Part shown: one piece after another, positions 55,264 through 64,000 of the stretch
Layout of the letters: every line of letters begins with the position of its first letter
How positions within the stretch are numbered: position 1 is the stretch's first letter
Origin: Ypsolopha sequella
Taxonomy: Eukaryota; Arthropoda; Insecta; Lepidoptera; Ypsolophidae
Reading direction: 5' to 3'
Length of the DNA stretch: 64,000 bases
NCBI GenBank assembly: GCA_934047225.1
Contig: OW203986.1
Coordinates: 28,461,221-28,525,220 of the forward strand
Position numbers and translations under genes: made by a program
Notes under the pieces: model-generated
What the model saw: the letters and a program-made list of their open reading frames with translations, nothing else
Database searches by the model: none
Told to the model about the DNA's origin: nothing

Positions 55264-55766
55264 AATACATAATTGTAACATGCGTCTGGGGTATTGATGC
55301 CTATAGAACAAATGTAAGAATAATACATAATTGTAACATGCGTCTGGGGTATTGATGCCTATAGAACAAATGTAAGAATAATACATAATTGTAACATGCG
55401 TCTGGGGTATTGATGCCTATAGAACAAATGTAAGAATAATACATAATTGTAACATGCGTCTGGGGTATTGATGCCTATAGAACAAATGTAAGAATAATAC
55501 ATAATTGTAACATGCGTCTGGGGTATTGATGCCTATAGAACAAATGTAAGAATAATACATAATTGTAACATGCGTCTGGGGTATTGATGCCTATAGAACA
55601 AATGTAAGAATAATACATAATTGTAACATGCGTCTGGGGTATTGATGCCTATAGAACAAATGTAAGAATAATACATAATTGTAACATGCGTCTGGGGTAT
55701 TGATGCCTATAGAACAAATGTAAGAATAATACATAATTGTAACATGCTTCTGGGGTATTGATGCCT
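55264..55766. repeat. 58-bp tandem array, 8.7 copies
   Basis: The unit 'aatacataattgtaacatgc' 'gtctggggtattgatgccta' 'tagaacaaatgtaagaat' repeats with nearly no variation (last copy 'atgcttctgg'). The array is cut within a unit at 'gatgcct' and resumes at 56353, 586 bp later. There are no unique spacers, so it is not a CRISPR array. Confidence 0.95.
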
Positions 55767-55811
55767 GTTTGATAAAAGGTGGATATTAGCAGCTGGAACA
55801 GGGGCCCATAA

Positions 55812-56159
55812 GCTGTCCCAGATCTACGTCCATGTAGATTCAATCCGCTTATATTCTACAAAATAAAGTACAATATTTCCTACCAGAGAAAAGTACTTGA
55901 TGATGTCATCAGTCAGTCTTCTCACGAATTCCCTCCGCACGTGGACTCCAAGGCGTGCCGGTGCCGTGACACGTTGATCACCTTCCACGACGAATCTAAA
56001 CACACCCACCTACACCTGGATGCATCCAAACCCAGAAGAAATAGTAACGTGACAAAGATCTGCACTTGTTGCAAACCGCGTGTACGTAGGTTATTTCACA
56101 CACACAGGAAATATACTAAAGGTGGCCTTCACGCCAAAATATTGTCAGACCTTGACTGA
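55812..56159 (+). other. Unidentified Cys/His/Arg-rich open frame
   Basis: Open for 115 codons from after a stop (55809-55811) to TGA at 56157-56159, with no ATG in frame. Residues include HVDSKACRCRDTLITFHDES, THLHLDASKPRRN and KICTCCKPRVRRLFHTH. Cysteines lie in C-x-C and C-x-C-C clusters in a basic context, and GC content is above neighbours. 'tttcctaccag|aga' (55886/55887) could be a splice acceptor. I recognise no family. May be an exon fragment, transposon ORF or chance frame; the opposite strand is also open. Confidence 0.35.
55824..56009 (-). other. Unidentified open frame opposite the Cys-rich frame
   Basis: Minus frame reading FRFVVEGDQRVTAPARLGVH, VRREFVRRLTDDIIKYFSL. It is bounded by 'gtgtag|gtg' (acceptor-like) and 'ctg|gtagga' (donor-like), so a 42-residue internal exon is conceivable. 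No family recognised. At most one of the two overlapping frames is likely to be real. Confidence 0.3.
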
Positions 56160-56352
56160 ATAGTGTTTTTTAAGATGTCCACATCAATTCTTTACTTATT
56201 TACCATTAATTTTACAAATATTGAGAGAAACACTTCCGATCATCGGAATGGCGTCCAAGCAAGAGAGCGCAGTGTTACCACACACAAAAAACAAAATCGT
56301 TGACCGAACACTCGACAGATGCGTTCTAAAAATATACATTTTATTCATAACA

Positions 56353-56396
56353 ATGCCTATAGAACAAATGTAAGAATAATACATAATTGTAACATG
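56353..56396. repeat. Resumed 58-bp array unit (partial)
   Basis: Completes the interrupted unit from 'atgcct' to 'aattgtaacatg', then leaves the repeat. Confidence 0.9.
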
Positions 56397-56464
56397 GAAA
56401 TTAAGTATTTTACTGAGGCCATAAACTACAATTTTTTAAATGTTTGTCCTTCTGTTCCGTTTTA

Positions 56465-56560
56465 ACTCGAGATTTGGATGCGAGTTTTTTATTATCATCG
56501 TAGTGACTCTAAGGGATGTTGATAAAATAACCGCCAAGGTGGAAACGGGGCATAGATTGA
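56465..56560 (-). repeat. 'gttattttatcaacatccct' repeat, copy 3 (inverted)
   Basis: Complement of the family at 25735 and 43391, including 'ggatgcgagttttttattat' and 'gtagtgactctaagggatgt'. Confidence 0.5.
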
Positions 56561-57457
56561 ATAAACGAGGGTGAAACGGCGGGCAAAAGGCTGGTATTAA
56601 AATAAACAGACGACTTTTTGACTATAATGCTAATGCAGATAATATTTCACTTAATAAGATATATTTAACTTCTAAATATCCATAAACTGAGTTAAAACAT
56701 TGTAAAAGTCTTAAATGGATTTGAATATAAAGAAACCAATTTCTATTTGCCATGCCCAATATGCCTATTTATTAATGAACTCACTTCTTGTTCGACAAGC
56801 GCCTGGATAATTCTAAGAGCTGTTGAAAAACAACATTGCTATTTGCTAACTTTCAGGTGCTCATGTGCCGATATCAGACCTACCAGTACGATTTAAGAAG
56901 TAGGTAGGTAGGTAGGTAGTAGAAAGCTATACGGTTTCAAAATCATGATAAGGATTCCTGATCTTTTATCTCCTTAAACCCTTCAACAAAGCTTAAAAAA
57001 GGTAGATCAATAGAGAGATCCTCACAAAGATGGATAGGACCCAATTTACTGTGTCGACTGGACAAAAGAGTTGATTCTATTCGCTTAACTGGATGGTACA
57101 GAGACCAAGAAAATTTTGTTCTTAAGGACTTTTTCCTTTTTTCACAGAATGGATTCTCTGCTTCTTGTCTTACGGTCCAAAATTCTTTAATATATTTGAT
57201 TGTACCATGCCAATGTCTCTACTTATTCTGGGTAACTGTAACTATCAAAATCTGATAATCTCATTGAGACAAGGAATCCTTTTTGGGATGAGAAAAAGTA
57301 AATACAAAATATGTTTCACTAAATTTTTACTAGTACCTTTTATACAAAATGTCGAATATATGAGATATAATTTTTTGTTTTTAAGACTTCCTCTAGGTAC
57401 AGAATATATCACACTACAAGAATCGTTTATTTAAGAACAATAGAAGACATAATGTGG
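56561..57457. other. Unassigned DNA with a short (GTAG)n tract
   Basis: (GTAG)n at 56901-56921; otherwise no gene recognised. The 89-codon plus frame at 57165 lacks motifs. Confidence 0.3.
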
Positions 57458-57868
57458 CAGGCAAATAATAAAATTCCGCCGTTTATAACTCGTTGCCAGT
57501 TTCTAAATGTTCCCCGTCTCGCAATTTGCCGTTCGGCAAATTGAAAAATGCCCCCCAGTTGTAAAATGACTTAATCAATTACTAATGATCGAAATTCTTT
57601 CACCAAAATGTTAAAAATAGGTGTGAAGACGAACGAGCGGCGCGAGGAGGAGCATGTTAAGTTAACATGTAAGTACCTACATATTATGAGCCGAGCGAAG
57701 CGGAGCGGAGCGAGGTGACAATAAATCCTTTTAACAAAATTATTATATGCCGAAGCAAATTATAAAATGCCGAATTCTACTATTTGACGAAGATTCGCAA
57801 AATAGCGAGCGCTTAGAAACTGACGACGCCGCGCCGTTTGTAAACGGCGGAGTTTTGCTATTTGCCTG
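57458..57868. mobile_element. 411-bp TIR element, about 70-bp imperfect arms
   Basis: CAGGCAAATAATAAAATTCC at the left faces '...ggagttttgctatttgcctg' at the right. The arms share 'ccgccgttta', 'cagtttctaa' and the terminal CAGGCAAATA. TSD not clear. The interior has 'gagcggagcggagcgagg' and a plus frame over the right arm that is not a gene. Confidence 0.7.
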
Positions 57869-58965
57869 TGACATATGTAAGACGTCCTTATTTATTGACT
57901 TCATTTTGTCATTTTCATCCAGGGAATTATGTTAAGTATGAGGTCTAAAATAACAAATAGCCGTTATTCATAAATTTATAGTAACCTGCAAGACGAAAAA
58001 AGTTTAGCTATCGGAGCTCAGGCGCAAACGCAATTTTTATACATTTTACTAGAGATGAACAGACTAATCGGGAAAGCCAACTATCCGACCCTAATTTTGT
58101 ATTTGGCGACTAGCCGGCAAAAGCGCCGACTAGTCGGCCCATTACTTTATTCATACTTAAAATACTGTGGTTGAAATGAAATCGTAAACTTTGTTGTTAG
58201 TAATTTTTATTTTAGTTAGAATCAGCCTTACAGTATGTAAAATAATTAAGGAATAGGAACTCAATTCAATTCAATGCCATTTTGCTGGCTTCCGATAATG
58301 TGACTCCGCACATTAGTTCCGCCAATGTCAAGTTTTTAAAAGTAAACAAATAGGAACTCTTCTTTTAGTAAATAAACGGACGAAATAATATTATTATTAA
58401 TAATAAACGAAAAATAATCTTTTTCTTTTTTCTTAAATTTGCACAAGTCTCATAACGTCGTCGGTGTAAAAGCTAGACAGAAAAACTGAAACTGAAACAG
58501 ACAAACATACTGGAATTTTGATCACGTTTTCAACTTAGTACTTGATGCAATATCTCTACCTTCTTACAGGAAATGCAATTTCCTCGCCACACCTCACTTC
58601 ACATCACACGCTAGCAGTCACAAATAGCAATCACAAAGATGAAGTACCTATGTTATATTTGGAGCTACGGTGCAAGATTACTGTAGTGACCTACATGTTC
58701 AGGGTTTAACCCTTAAATGCATCTTGGGTCGAAAACGGCACAAAGGAATTTTTATTTATTATTTACATAATTTTATGTAATAATTTATAATTATATGATT
58801 GTATGAGCTAAAAAATATGTTTGGCAACAACTTTATTATTTTTTTTATTTAAAATTCATTCATTTATTTTTCTTTGTTTTTTTTTTTATTTTGCCGCATT
58901 TTGGCGGGAAAATCGTTAAAGAGAGCTTTTGGAAAAAAAACGAATAAATATTGTGCTTGCATATA
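57869..58965. other. Unassigned DNA
   Basis: A 'ctagagatgaacagactaat...gactagtcggcc' stretch (58048-58140) is reminiscent of hAT-type repeat ends, but I find no partner end. No gene. Confidence 0.3.
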
Positions 58966-59227
58966 CAAGGTGACTTTTTGATCATCGTCCAAATTCATAC
59001 TGGTGGCTTGGTAAGTGATCAGTATCATGGATCAATAACAATTTTGGTGAAATTCGTAAAATGAAATTTCGACTCCCCATAGTGATTCACTCGGGACTGG
59101 AAGTGAATTTCTATGGGAAGCCGAAATTTCATTTTAGGAATTTCACAAAAATTGTTATTGATCCAAGATACTAGTCACTTATCAAGCCTCCAGTATGAAT
59201 TTGGACGATGATCAAAAAGTCACCTTG
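58966..59227. mobile_element. Palindromic mariner-type MITE, copy 2 (longest form)
   Basis: Same outer arms as 32231-32418, with TA borders (58964-58965, 59228-59229). The hairpin centre is longer: 'cgtaaaatgaaatttcg' / 'cgaaatttcattttagg' and 'actccccatag' / 'ctatgggaag' continue the pairing. The copy at 32231 looks like a centre-deleted derivative. Confidence 0.85.
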
Positions 59228-59647
59228 TATATTTTTATAGTTTTTTGATATTAAAGTCACAAAGAGTTCAGCTTTACAAGTACCCAATAAAAAAAAGATA
59301 AATTAAAAAATTAAATTTTATCGCAAATTAAATTTGTTTTGTAAAACCCAAGGGTTTTACATAATTTCTTCAATCAAGAAATATTTTTTTATTATATTTT
59401 TCATATTTTTTTGGTATTTTTCTATTACTGTTTTCAATTTCATACAAAAATAAAATCTCATGCATTTAAGGGTTAAGTGGACTGCTATCTTTATGTGGAC
59501 TGCTATCTTTAAAGTATACCACAAAATCTACTGATCATAATGAACAACTTTCCTAAAGAAACATATTTAATAAAAAAAAGTAGGTGTTGCCCACACAAAA
59601 AGTGACGTTATGGACACCCTACTTAGGGTAATTTTTGTCATACATAC
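59228..59647. other. Unassigned AT-rich DNA
   Basis: No gene recognised. Confidence 0.3.
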
Positions 59648-59830
59648 ATATCGTCACGACATGAATCCTCAAGGGGGTGTCAGAGGTTTTCCTAAGTTTT
59701 ACACCCGCTTTTCTCCGACGGTTATTATGTCCCAAATGTGATCGCTATCGCCGTACTTCGGGCATAAATAGACCAACAGCTTACGAACACAAATTAATGT
59801 GAACCGTGGGGATTGAACCCGTGACTATAT
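59648..59830 (-). mobile_element. tRNA-derived SINE, copy 3
   Basis: 'cgtcacgacatgaatcctca', 'gggggtgtcagagg', 'tccgacggttattatgtccc' and, on the minus strand, box B-like 'gggttcaatcccca' (59808-59821). It has the uninterrupted sequence at the site split in copy 1. Confidence 0.65.
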
Positions 59831-60489
59831 ACATAGATTACTTAATTACTTATATTACATTAAAACTGACCTGTAATAAATGTAACTGTTATACCTACAT
59901 TACATAAATAAATATATTTCATTTAATTTTGCTTTTTTTTGCAACTGGTTTATATATTTTAAATTCAGTCTACTAAAAACAATTTAAATTATATATGCGA
60001 GAAACTGACCGACAATATTCGTAAGATATCATATTTCTTCTCATCATATCATTCAATATTATCATACTCCAGCTTTATACTCCTACAGATGAATACAACT
60101 GTATTGTATAAAATATTCGACTGGCCAGCTTTTCGATATTATTACAATCCCAATTCGTTTTTTCTCTTCTAAAGCGAATTTGATTTGATTGTAAAAGAAA
60201 ATTTACATAAAATGTAAACTAACTGTGTATTTTACGATCAATATAAATTTTTTCGTCCCTTTGTAGCACTTTAGAGGGCTGTTTCGTTTTACACTTGCCG
60301 TTAATTTGTAGTAAGAGGCAATTTCTTGAGAATTACAAAAATATATGGAGCACTTTAATTTAAATTGATTACTCGAGCATATAAAATACATGCCGCAACC
60401 ATAACATGATTTATTTTTGTGTTTTATTTACATTATTTCTGCATGTTATTTTTTTTTTAAATTATTATGTCATAATCTTTAGATAGTTC
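59831..60489. other. Unassigned AT-rich DNA
   Basis: The part 60415-60489 is partly repeated on the far side of the following MITE (60928-61030). Confidence 0.3.
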
Positions 60490-60914
60490 TTAAGTAAGGC
60501 GATATGTAAAAGTTTTAGCGTCCCTGTTACTCCATATGCGAAAAAACCCTCAGTGCGAGAGGGACGGATTCGTGGAAAAGTAAAAGTCGGTTTTTTATCA
60601 ATATAAAATGTACTAAAAATGCTATCAAAATTTCGTTTAACCAGGTCCTAGATACTGTTAAAACCCATGTAATAAAATATAATTGCAGTCCATATGTCAT
60701 TCTAAATTGTCAAACCAGGAGAATTGGTGTCGATAATGACCTCATTTCAATAAATATTTCTATCGAGCCGAAATTCTCCAATCGCGTTTCTGTTTTAACA
60801 GATCCCTAGAGAAAGTTTCCAAAAATAATATACTATTTCATCAAAATTATACATTATTTACCGAAGTAGATATAGAAGTTCTAAAAGTGTCGATTTTTTT
60901 CCGTAGCGCCTTAA
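60490..60914. mobile_element. TTAA-flanked MITE, copy D
   Basis: 'taaggcgatatgtaaaagtt' at the left (after a TTAAG at 60490) and '...gtagcgccttaa' at the right. The 5' half is nearly identical to copy B, and the middle 'gataatgacctcatttcaat' matches A and C. Serves as the empty-site reference for the 3261-3854 insertion. Confidence 0.7.
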
Positions 60915-61332
60915 GGGTCCTGATGTTTTTGTGTTTTGTTTACATTATTTGTTATGCGTTATGCATGTTACTGTTAGTTAAGGTTTAAGCTTCAATTATT
61001 ACGTCGTAATCTTAGATAGTTGTTAATTAAGGGTCCTGATGTGCTATCGGATCATAGATAATAAGGATATTTTTCATTTGTCTTAATATATTTTGTAGTG
61101 TGAAATGTAAAACCGCGTTTCTTTTTGACCGAGATCCTCGATCATCACAATTTTATCGAACAAATACACGGATATGTTAACTTTTACTTAATTCAACTGT
61201 GTGAAATTATTACAACAATACTAAATTATTATTACATACGGCTTGAACACTCACGTGTGATTGTTGTTCACTATATGCCAACCGTTTCATCGATACAATT
61301 TCGGAATTATCAAGGTGAGTGTCGTTCTAAAA

Positions 61333-61812
61333 CAGGGGTCTCCAAACTTTTAAGCCTAAGGGACAAACTGATTCCTCGACTTAGTCCTGAGGATCAAGAC
61401 CTAGATAGTTCATTATACCAACATATTGTAGTTTTGACGCACAAATTTTCGTGTTGGGACTAGCTGGACATTGAGATATTATCTCTTCTGCAGTTTGCAA
61501 TTTTGGTGGGTATTTCGGGCAAAACAAAGTTAGTCGAAGCGCGTGCTACGCGAAAACCTTGAAAACGAGTTATAAATAACATCTTTATAATAACACCACT
61601 TTTAGACAAAACTGCATGATAACGTTTCTCTTAACATCGCTTATGAGTTTTGATATAGCATAAATAACATAACGTTGTTATTATAATTTTGTGAATTTTA
61701 AATAAACTAATAGCGGGCTAGAAACCAGACATGTCCGGCCAGCGACCGTGGGCCGGATTGGTGGTGCTCACGGGCCGGTCTTGGCCCGCGGGCCATAGTT
61801 TGGAGACCCCTG
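61333..61812. mobile_element. hAT-type non-autonomous element, perfect 8-bp TSD
   Basis: Ends CAGGGGTCTCCAAACTTTT and, inverted, '...ATAGTTTGGAGACCCCTG' (16-bp perfect TIR). TTCTAAAA flanks it at 61325-61332 and 61813-61820; this fits the hAT nTnnnnAn preference. The GC-rich right subterminal part ('gggccggtcttggcccgcgg') is like Charlie-type hAT ends. No transposase in the 480-bp body. Confidence 0.9.
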
Positions 61813-61820
61813 TTCTAAAA

Positions 61821-62101
61821 GGTTTGGTCAGGCCATCCTGACGCACAACGTTGGGGTGAACGGTTCACAAACGGAACGCAAACGGGATCGGAATACTATG
61901 AAAAATAAGTACAAAATTATAACATTACAGGGCGAAAATACTTATCGCCACCGCTATATAACTCTGTGCTACGAATCCCGTAGATGCGCAGTGCAGCTAC
62001 GAGCTACGCGGTTAGCATTTTTCCTCTACGTAAAGTATATGGACACCATATATTATATCATAATATATTCGTTTTATTTCCTCACACTATGCATTGATAA
62101 T
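61821..62101. other. Unassigned DNA
   Basis: No gene recognised; a plus frame at 61856 lacks motifs and runs into the next repeat. Confidence 0.3.
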
Positions 62102-62196
62102 CGTAGTATGATACACGGGCGTAAGAGCAATAAATTACTCGGTTACGTTTAAAACACTCGCCATTTATTTCTTTTCGCCCTTGTAGCATAAACGAC
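62102..62196. repeat. Hairpin repeat 'gtagtatgatacacgggcg', centre-deleted copy
   Basis: The left arm is identical in long stretches to 8649 onward, including the flank 'tttatttcctcacactatgc'. The copy lacks about 30 bp of the centre ('tacgctcgtgttttaaatcg'). Confidence 0.65.
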
Positions 62197-62339
62197 TATT
62201 ATTTTAATCTAACGGTATAATTTAATATTTACAAATATTTTTAATCAAGTACTTCGAATTTATGAAAAATAGATGTAGATGTGAGGGTGTGTAGCTTCTT
62301 ACATCCAAGTTTACATTTCTGCAATGATTTATGTTTATT

Positions 62340-62480
62340 TGTATCTCTGCTGTAAATAAAATTGAATGCATCTCTTTCAGAGATAAGCTCGCCTTTTGCT
62401 TAAACTGTCAGATTACTGGCACTTGTAATACGTTTTATTTCTGTGTGCAATAAAGCATTTTGAATTGAATTGCATTGAAT
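62340..62480 (+). mobile_element. LINE 3' end with (TTGAA)n tail
   Basis: 'tttctgtgtgcaataaagca' then 'ttttgaattgaattgcattg' is a common lepidopteran LINE/retroposon end: AATAAA signal, then short repeats. No coding part. Confidence 0.5.
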
Positions 62481-62554
62481 GTATAGGATATGATAAGAAT
62501 TTTATCCCTGTTTGTCACTGTAGTTCCCTGCAAACATGAAAATAATAAAGTTAA

Positions 62555-62765
62555 TACTTGCGAATGTCGGCTCTTGGTGAAACATCATCATGGATGAAAA
62601 CAGTACAACCGTTTGTTTTCATCCATGAAAATAATATTTATGTTATTCATATTCATAGTCATTAGTTCGGTTATTATTCCTTGATAATGCTGTGAGGCGA
62701 AACCGGTTGGAGTTATTAAATTTTTATATCAATGAAACAATGCAAGTATTTTTATCAAGAAGTTG
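62555..62765. repeat. Diverged relative of the 7288 palindrome
   Basis: Shares 'aatacttgcgaatgtcgg', 'ttggtgaaac' and 'gcgaaaccggttgg' with 7250-7490. Contains a short hairpin 'catggatgaaaac'/'gttttcatccatg' (62591-62629). Confidence 0.5.
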
Positions 62766-62868
62766 ATGATGTTTCAACAACTGCTGATTCAAAGATCCGT
62801 TGACAATAAAAAGCTCGGGGCTGGGGGCCGTCTACTCTCCATCCGTATCCTTTGTTTACCATAGGTAT

Positions 62869-63555
62869 AAAAAAACCGGCCAAGAGCGTGTCGGGCCACG
62901 CGCAGTCTAGGGTTCCGTAGTTGCCCTGCACTATATGCGGACTTCTTCTCCAAGTACATTTTACAAGTTTGTCGATTATTACAGATCGCGCCAAACTTCT
63001 AGTACGCTCGGAAGTTGCTCTTCCCAAGTACGGCCCATACATTTTGTTCCTGCTGATGCGAATCGCCCTTTAGGGGACTAAAAGTTTGGCGCGATCTGTA
63101 CTCGTTAACTTGTCAAGCCTAGTTAGCTGTGATAGTTTTCCTTTTAATTTCGTTATGTATACTGCTGCCGTGATTTTTTTCACGTCTCCAAATACAACCG
63201 TTTCGCTGGCAGGGGTGGGACACTTGACTCTAACAAAAATTAACAATTTTAAGCTTAATATTTCTCAAATGGAATCCTGGATCGAAAAATGGTGTTCTTA
63301 TACCCCCAATATTTTTAAATTACCTATCCAACGACACCCCACTCTAGGGGATAGACGAAAAAAAAATCATTCCCACTTTACGTGTAGGGGAGGAATCATA
63401 AAAAAAATATTTTCAGAGTTTTACTTTACCACTTTATTGGCGTGATAAATATGTATACCCATGCCAAATTACAGCTTTCTAGTACTAATAGCCTCTAAGC
63501 TAAGCCACGGACAGACAGACAACGGACATAGCGAAACTATAAAAAACCCTAAAAA
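62869..63555 (+). repeat. 'ccggccaag.gcgtgtcggg ... aaccctaaaaa' repeat, copy 3
   Basis: Same order of landmarks as 26396-27080. The ORF it contains at 63086-63445 is not preserved in the other copies, so it is not a conserved gene. Confidence 0.7.
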
Positions 63556-63663
63556 GTAACACCATGTACTAAGCATGACGAACCACATTTTTTATGTTCC
63601 TCCCGTCCTCAGTGGCTACGTCAGAAAAAGGCTGTTCCCTGTAACAACCTTGTTCAGTCCAGT

Positions 63664-63825
63664 GGGTCTACCGCGTAATTCTCATTTTCATCAACATCAA
63701 CTTGAGATTGAAATTTGACGTGCGTGCGACGACGCCCGCCTAGCATGCCATCTCTTTTGCACGCGTTGAATTTCGCATGCATTTGCTCGAAGTTGATACA
63801 AATGAGAATTACGCGGTAGAGCCCC
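63664..63825. mobile_element. 162-bp TIR MITE, copy 2
   Basis: Same length and nearly the same sequence as 25472-25633, including both 33-bp ends and the GC-rich centre; only a handful of substitutions are seen. Confidence 0.8.
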
Positions 63826-64000
63826 AGATTACAACTGAATGGCTTCACTGCAATAGGTGCCTGCAGAGATGCTACGAGGATGTTTCTTCGCCTCGCAGCG
63901 CTTGAAGGAGGGATCTCTGTTGGAGATGTCTGCTAATTTGTTTTAACACTCAGTGAAATTAAATGAAAGTTATTGAAATAGCCAAATTCATACTGGAGAC
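63826..64000. other. Window end; possible start of another palindromic MITE
   Basis: The last bases 'gccaaattcatactggagac' match an arm of the 32231/54688/58966 family, so a copy may begin here and run past the window. Nothing else recognised. Confidence 0.35.

Larger units (their letters stand above)
55767..56352. mobile_element. 586-bp insertion interrupting the 58-bp array
   Basis: The array stops at ATGCCT (55761-55766) and restarts with ATGCCT (56353-56358) then 'atagaacaaatgtaagaata'. The insert thus has a possible 6-bp TSD. No TIRs or poly(A) tail seen. It contains two opposed open frames (see next entries). Its nature is unknown. Confidence 0.65.

Noticed and set aside
55264..55766. 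CRISPR-like regular array
   Set aside because: Units are contiguous 58-bp copies with no unique spacers, and the DNA is eukaryotic.
63086..63445. 119-codon plus frame
   Set aside because: Lies inside the 'ggttccgta' repeat; the other two copies do not keep it open.
1..64000. Host protein-coding gene with intron-exon structure
   Set aside because: Apart from the V-ATPase D-like fragment and the opposed frames at 55.8-56.2 kb, every coding signal I recognise belongs to a transposon. Small exons of a gene spanning the window cannot be excluded by eye.

Overview
The window is AT-rich eukaryotic DNA, almost certainly from a moth or butterfly. I see no intact host protein-coding gene and no intact structural RNA gene. 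The lepidopteran assignment rests on repeat types: RTE-class retrotransposon ends encoding the KLKWQWTGH...RRSVGHPRARWTDDL...YVQQWT tail, tRNA-derived SINEs, the 'cccgcggcttcgtccgcg ... gggataaaaagtagcc' repeat, the 'agggttccgta' repeat family and many short TIR elements. Most open reading frames in the window are chance frames or pieces of transposons. No database could be searched; family names rest on recognised motifs, target-site duplications (TSDs) and copies compared by eye within the window.

Layout. 0-4.3 kb: a TTAA-flanked MITE, a TA-flanked TIR element, a LINE RNase-H/zinc tail, a LINE 3' end, a tRNA-like SINE head, an RTE fragment with an 11-bp TSD, and a second TTAA MITE split by an element with an 8-bp TSD. 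6-16 kb: long hairpin (palindromic) repeats, a 35-bp minisatellite with dimeric structure, and unassigned AT-rich DNA. 16.7-19.3 kb: a dead Jockey-like LINE, a palindrome, then a 352-bp inverted duplication of what looks like exon 1 of a V-ATPase subunit D-like gene (17585-18349), then a PIF/Harbinger-type element carrying a MADF-domain fragment. 20-25 kb: RTE ends and a Jockey-like reverse transcriptase lacking its catalytic core. 25-33 kb: TIR MITEs, 'ggttccgta' repeats, a Helitron-like fragment with an (AC)n tract, palindromes and a SINE split by a LINE tail. 34.5-35.4 kb: an internally deleted mariner-type transposon interrupted by an RTE fragment. 36-38 kb: a 'ggttccgta' element split by a solo LTR-like insertion, a hairpin, and a TTAA element. 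41.7-49.9 kb: LINE ORF1 and RT tails, another TTAA MITE, a 2.2-kb element with perfect 45-bp inverted ends carrying a tRNA-Gly fragment, and a TA-flanked element with long arms. 52.8-56.4 kb: a 1.8-kb 29/30-bp satellite with no stop in its forward frames over long stretches and a 441-bp higher-order duplication, and a 58-bp tandem array interrupted by a 586-bp insert containing opposed unidentified ORFs. 57-64 kb: TIR elements, a full hairpin mariner MITE, a SINE, a hAT element with a perfect 8-bp TSD, and LINE tails.

The most striking locus is the inverted V-ATPase D-like fragment. Its arms translate identically in two frames, are joined by a 4-nt loop, and are flanked by a 13-bp direct repeat. 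If transcribed it would form a long double-stranded hairpin, the architecture of hpRNA/endo-siRNA loci known in Drosophila. An assembly or amplification artefact is the main competing explanation. The genes do not form a pathway; the window is a record of nested transposition.
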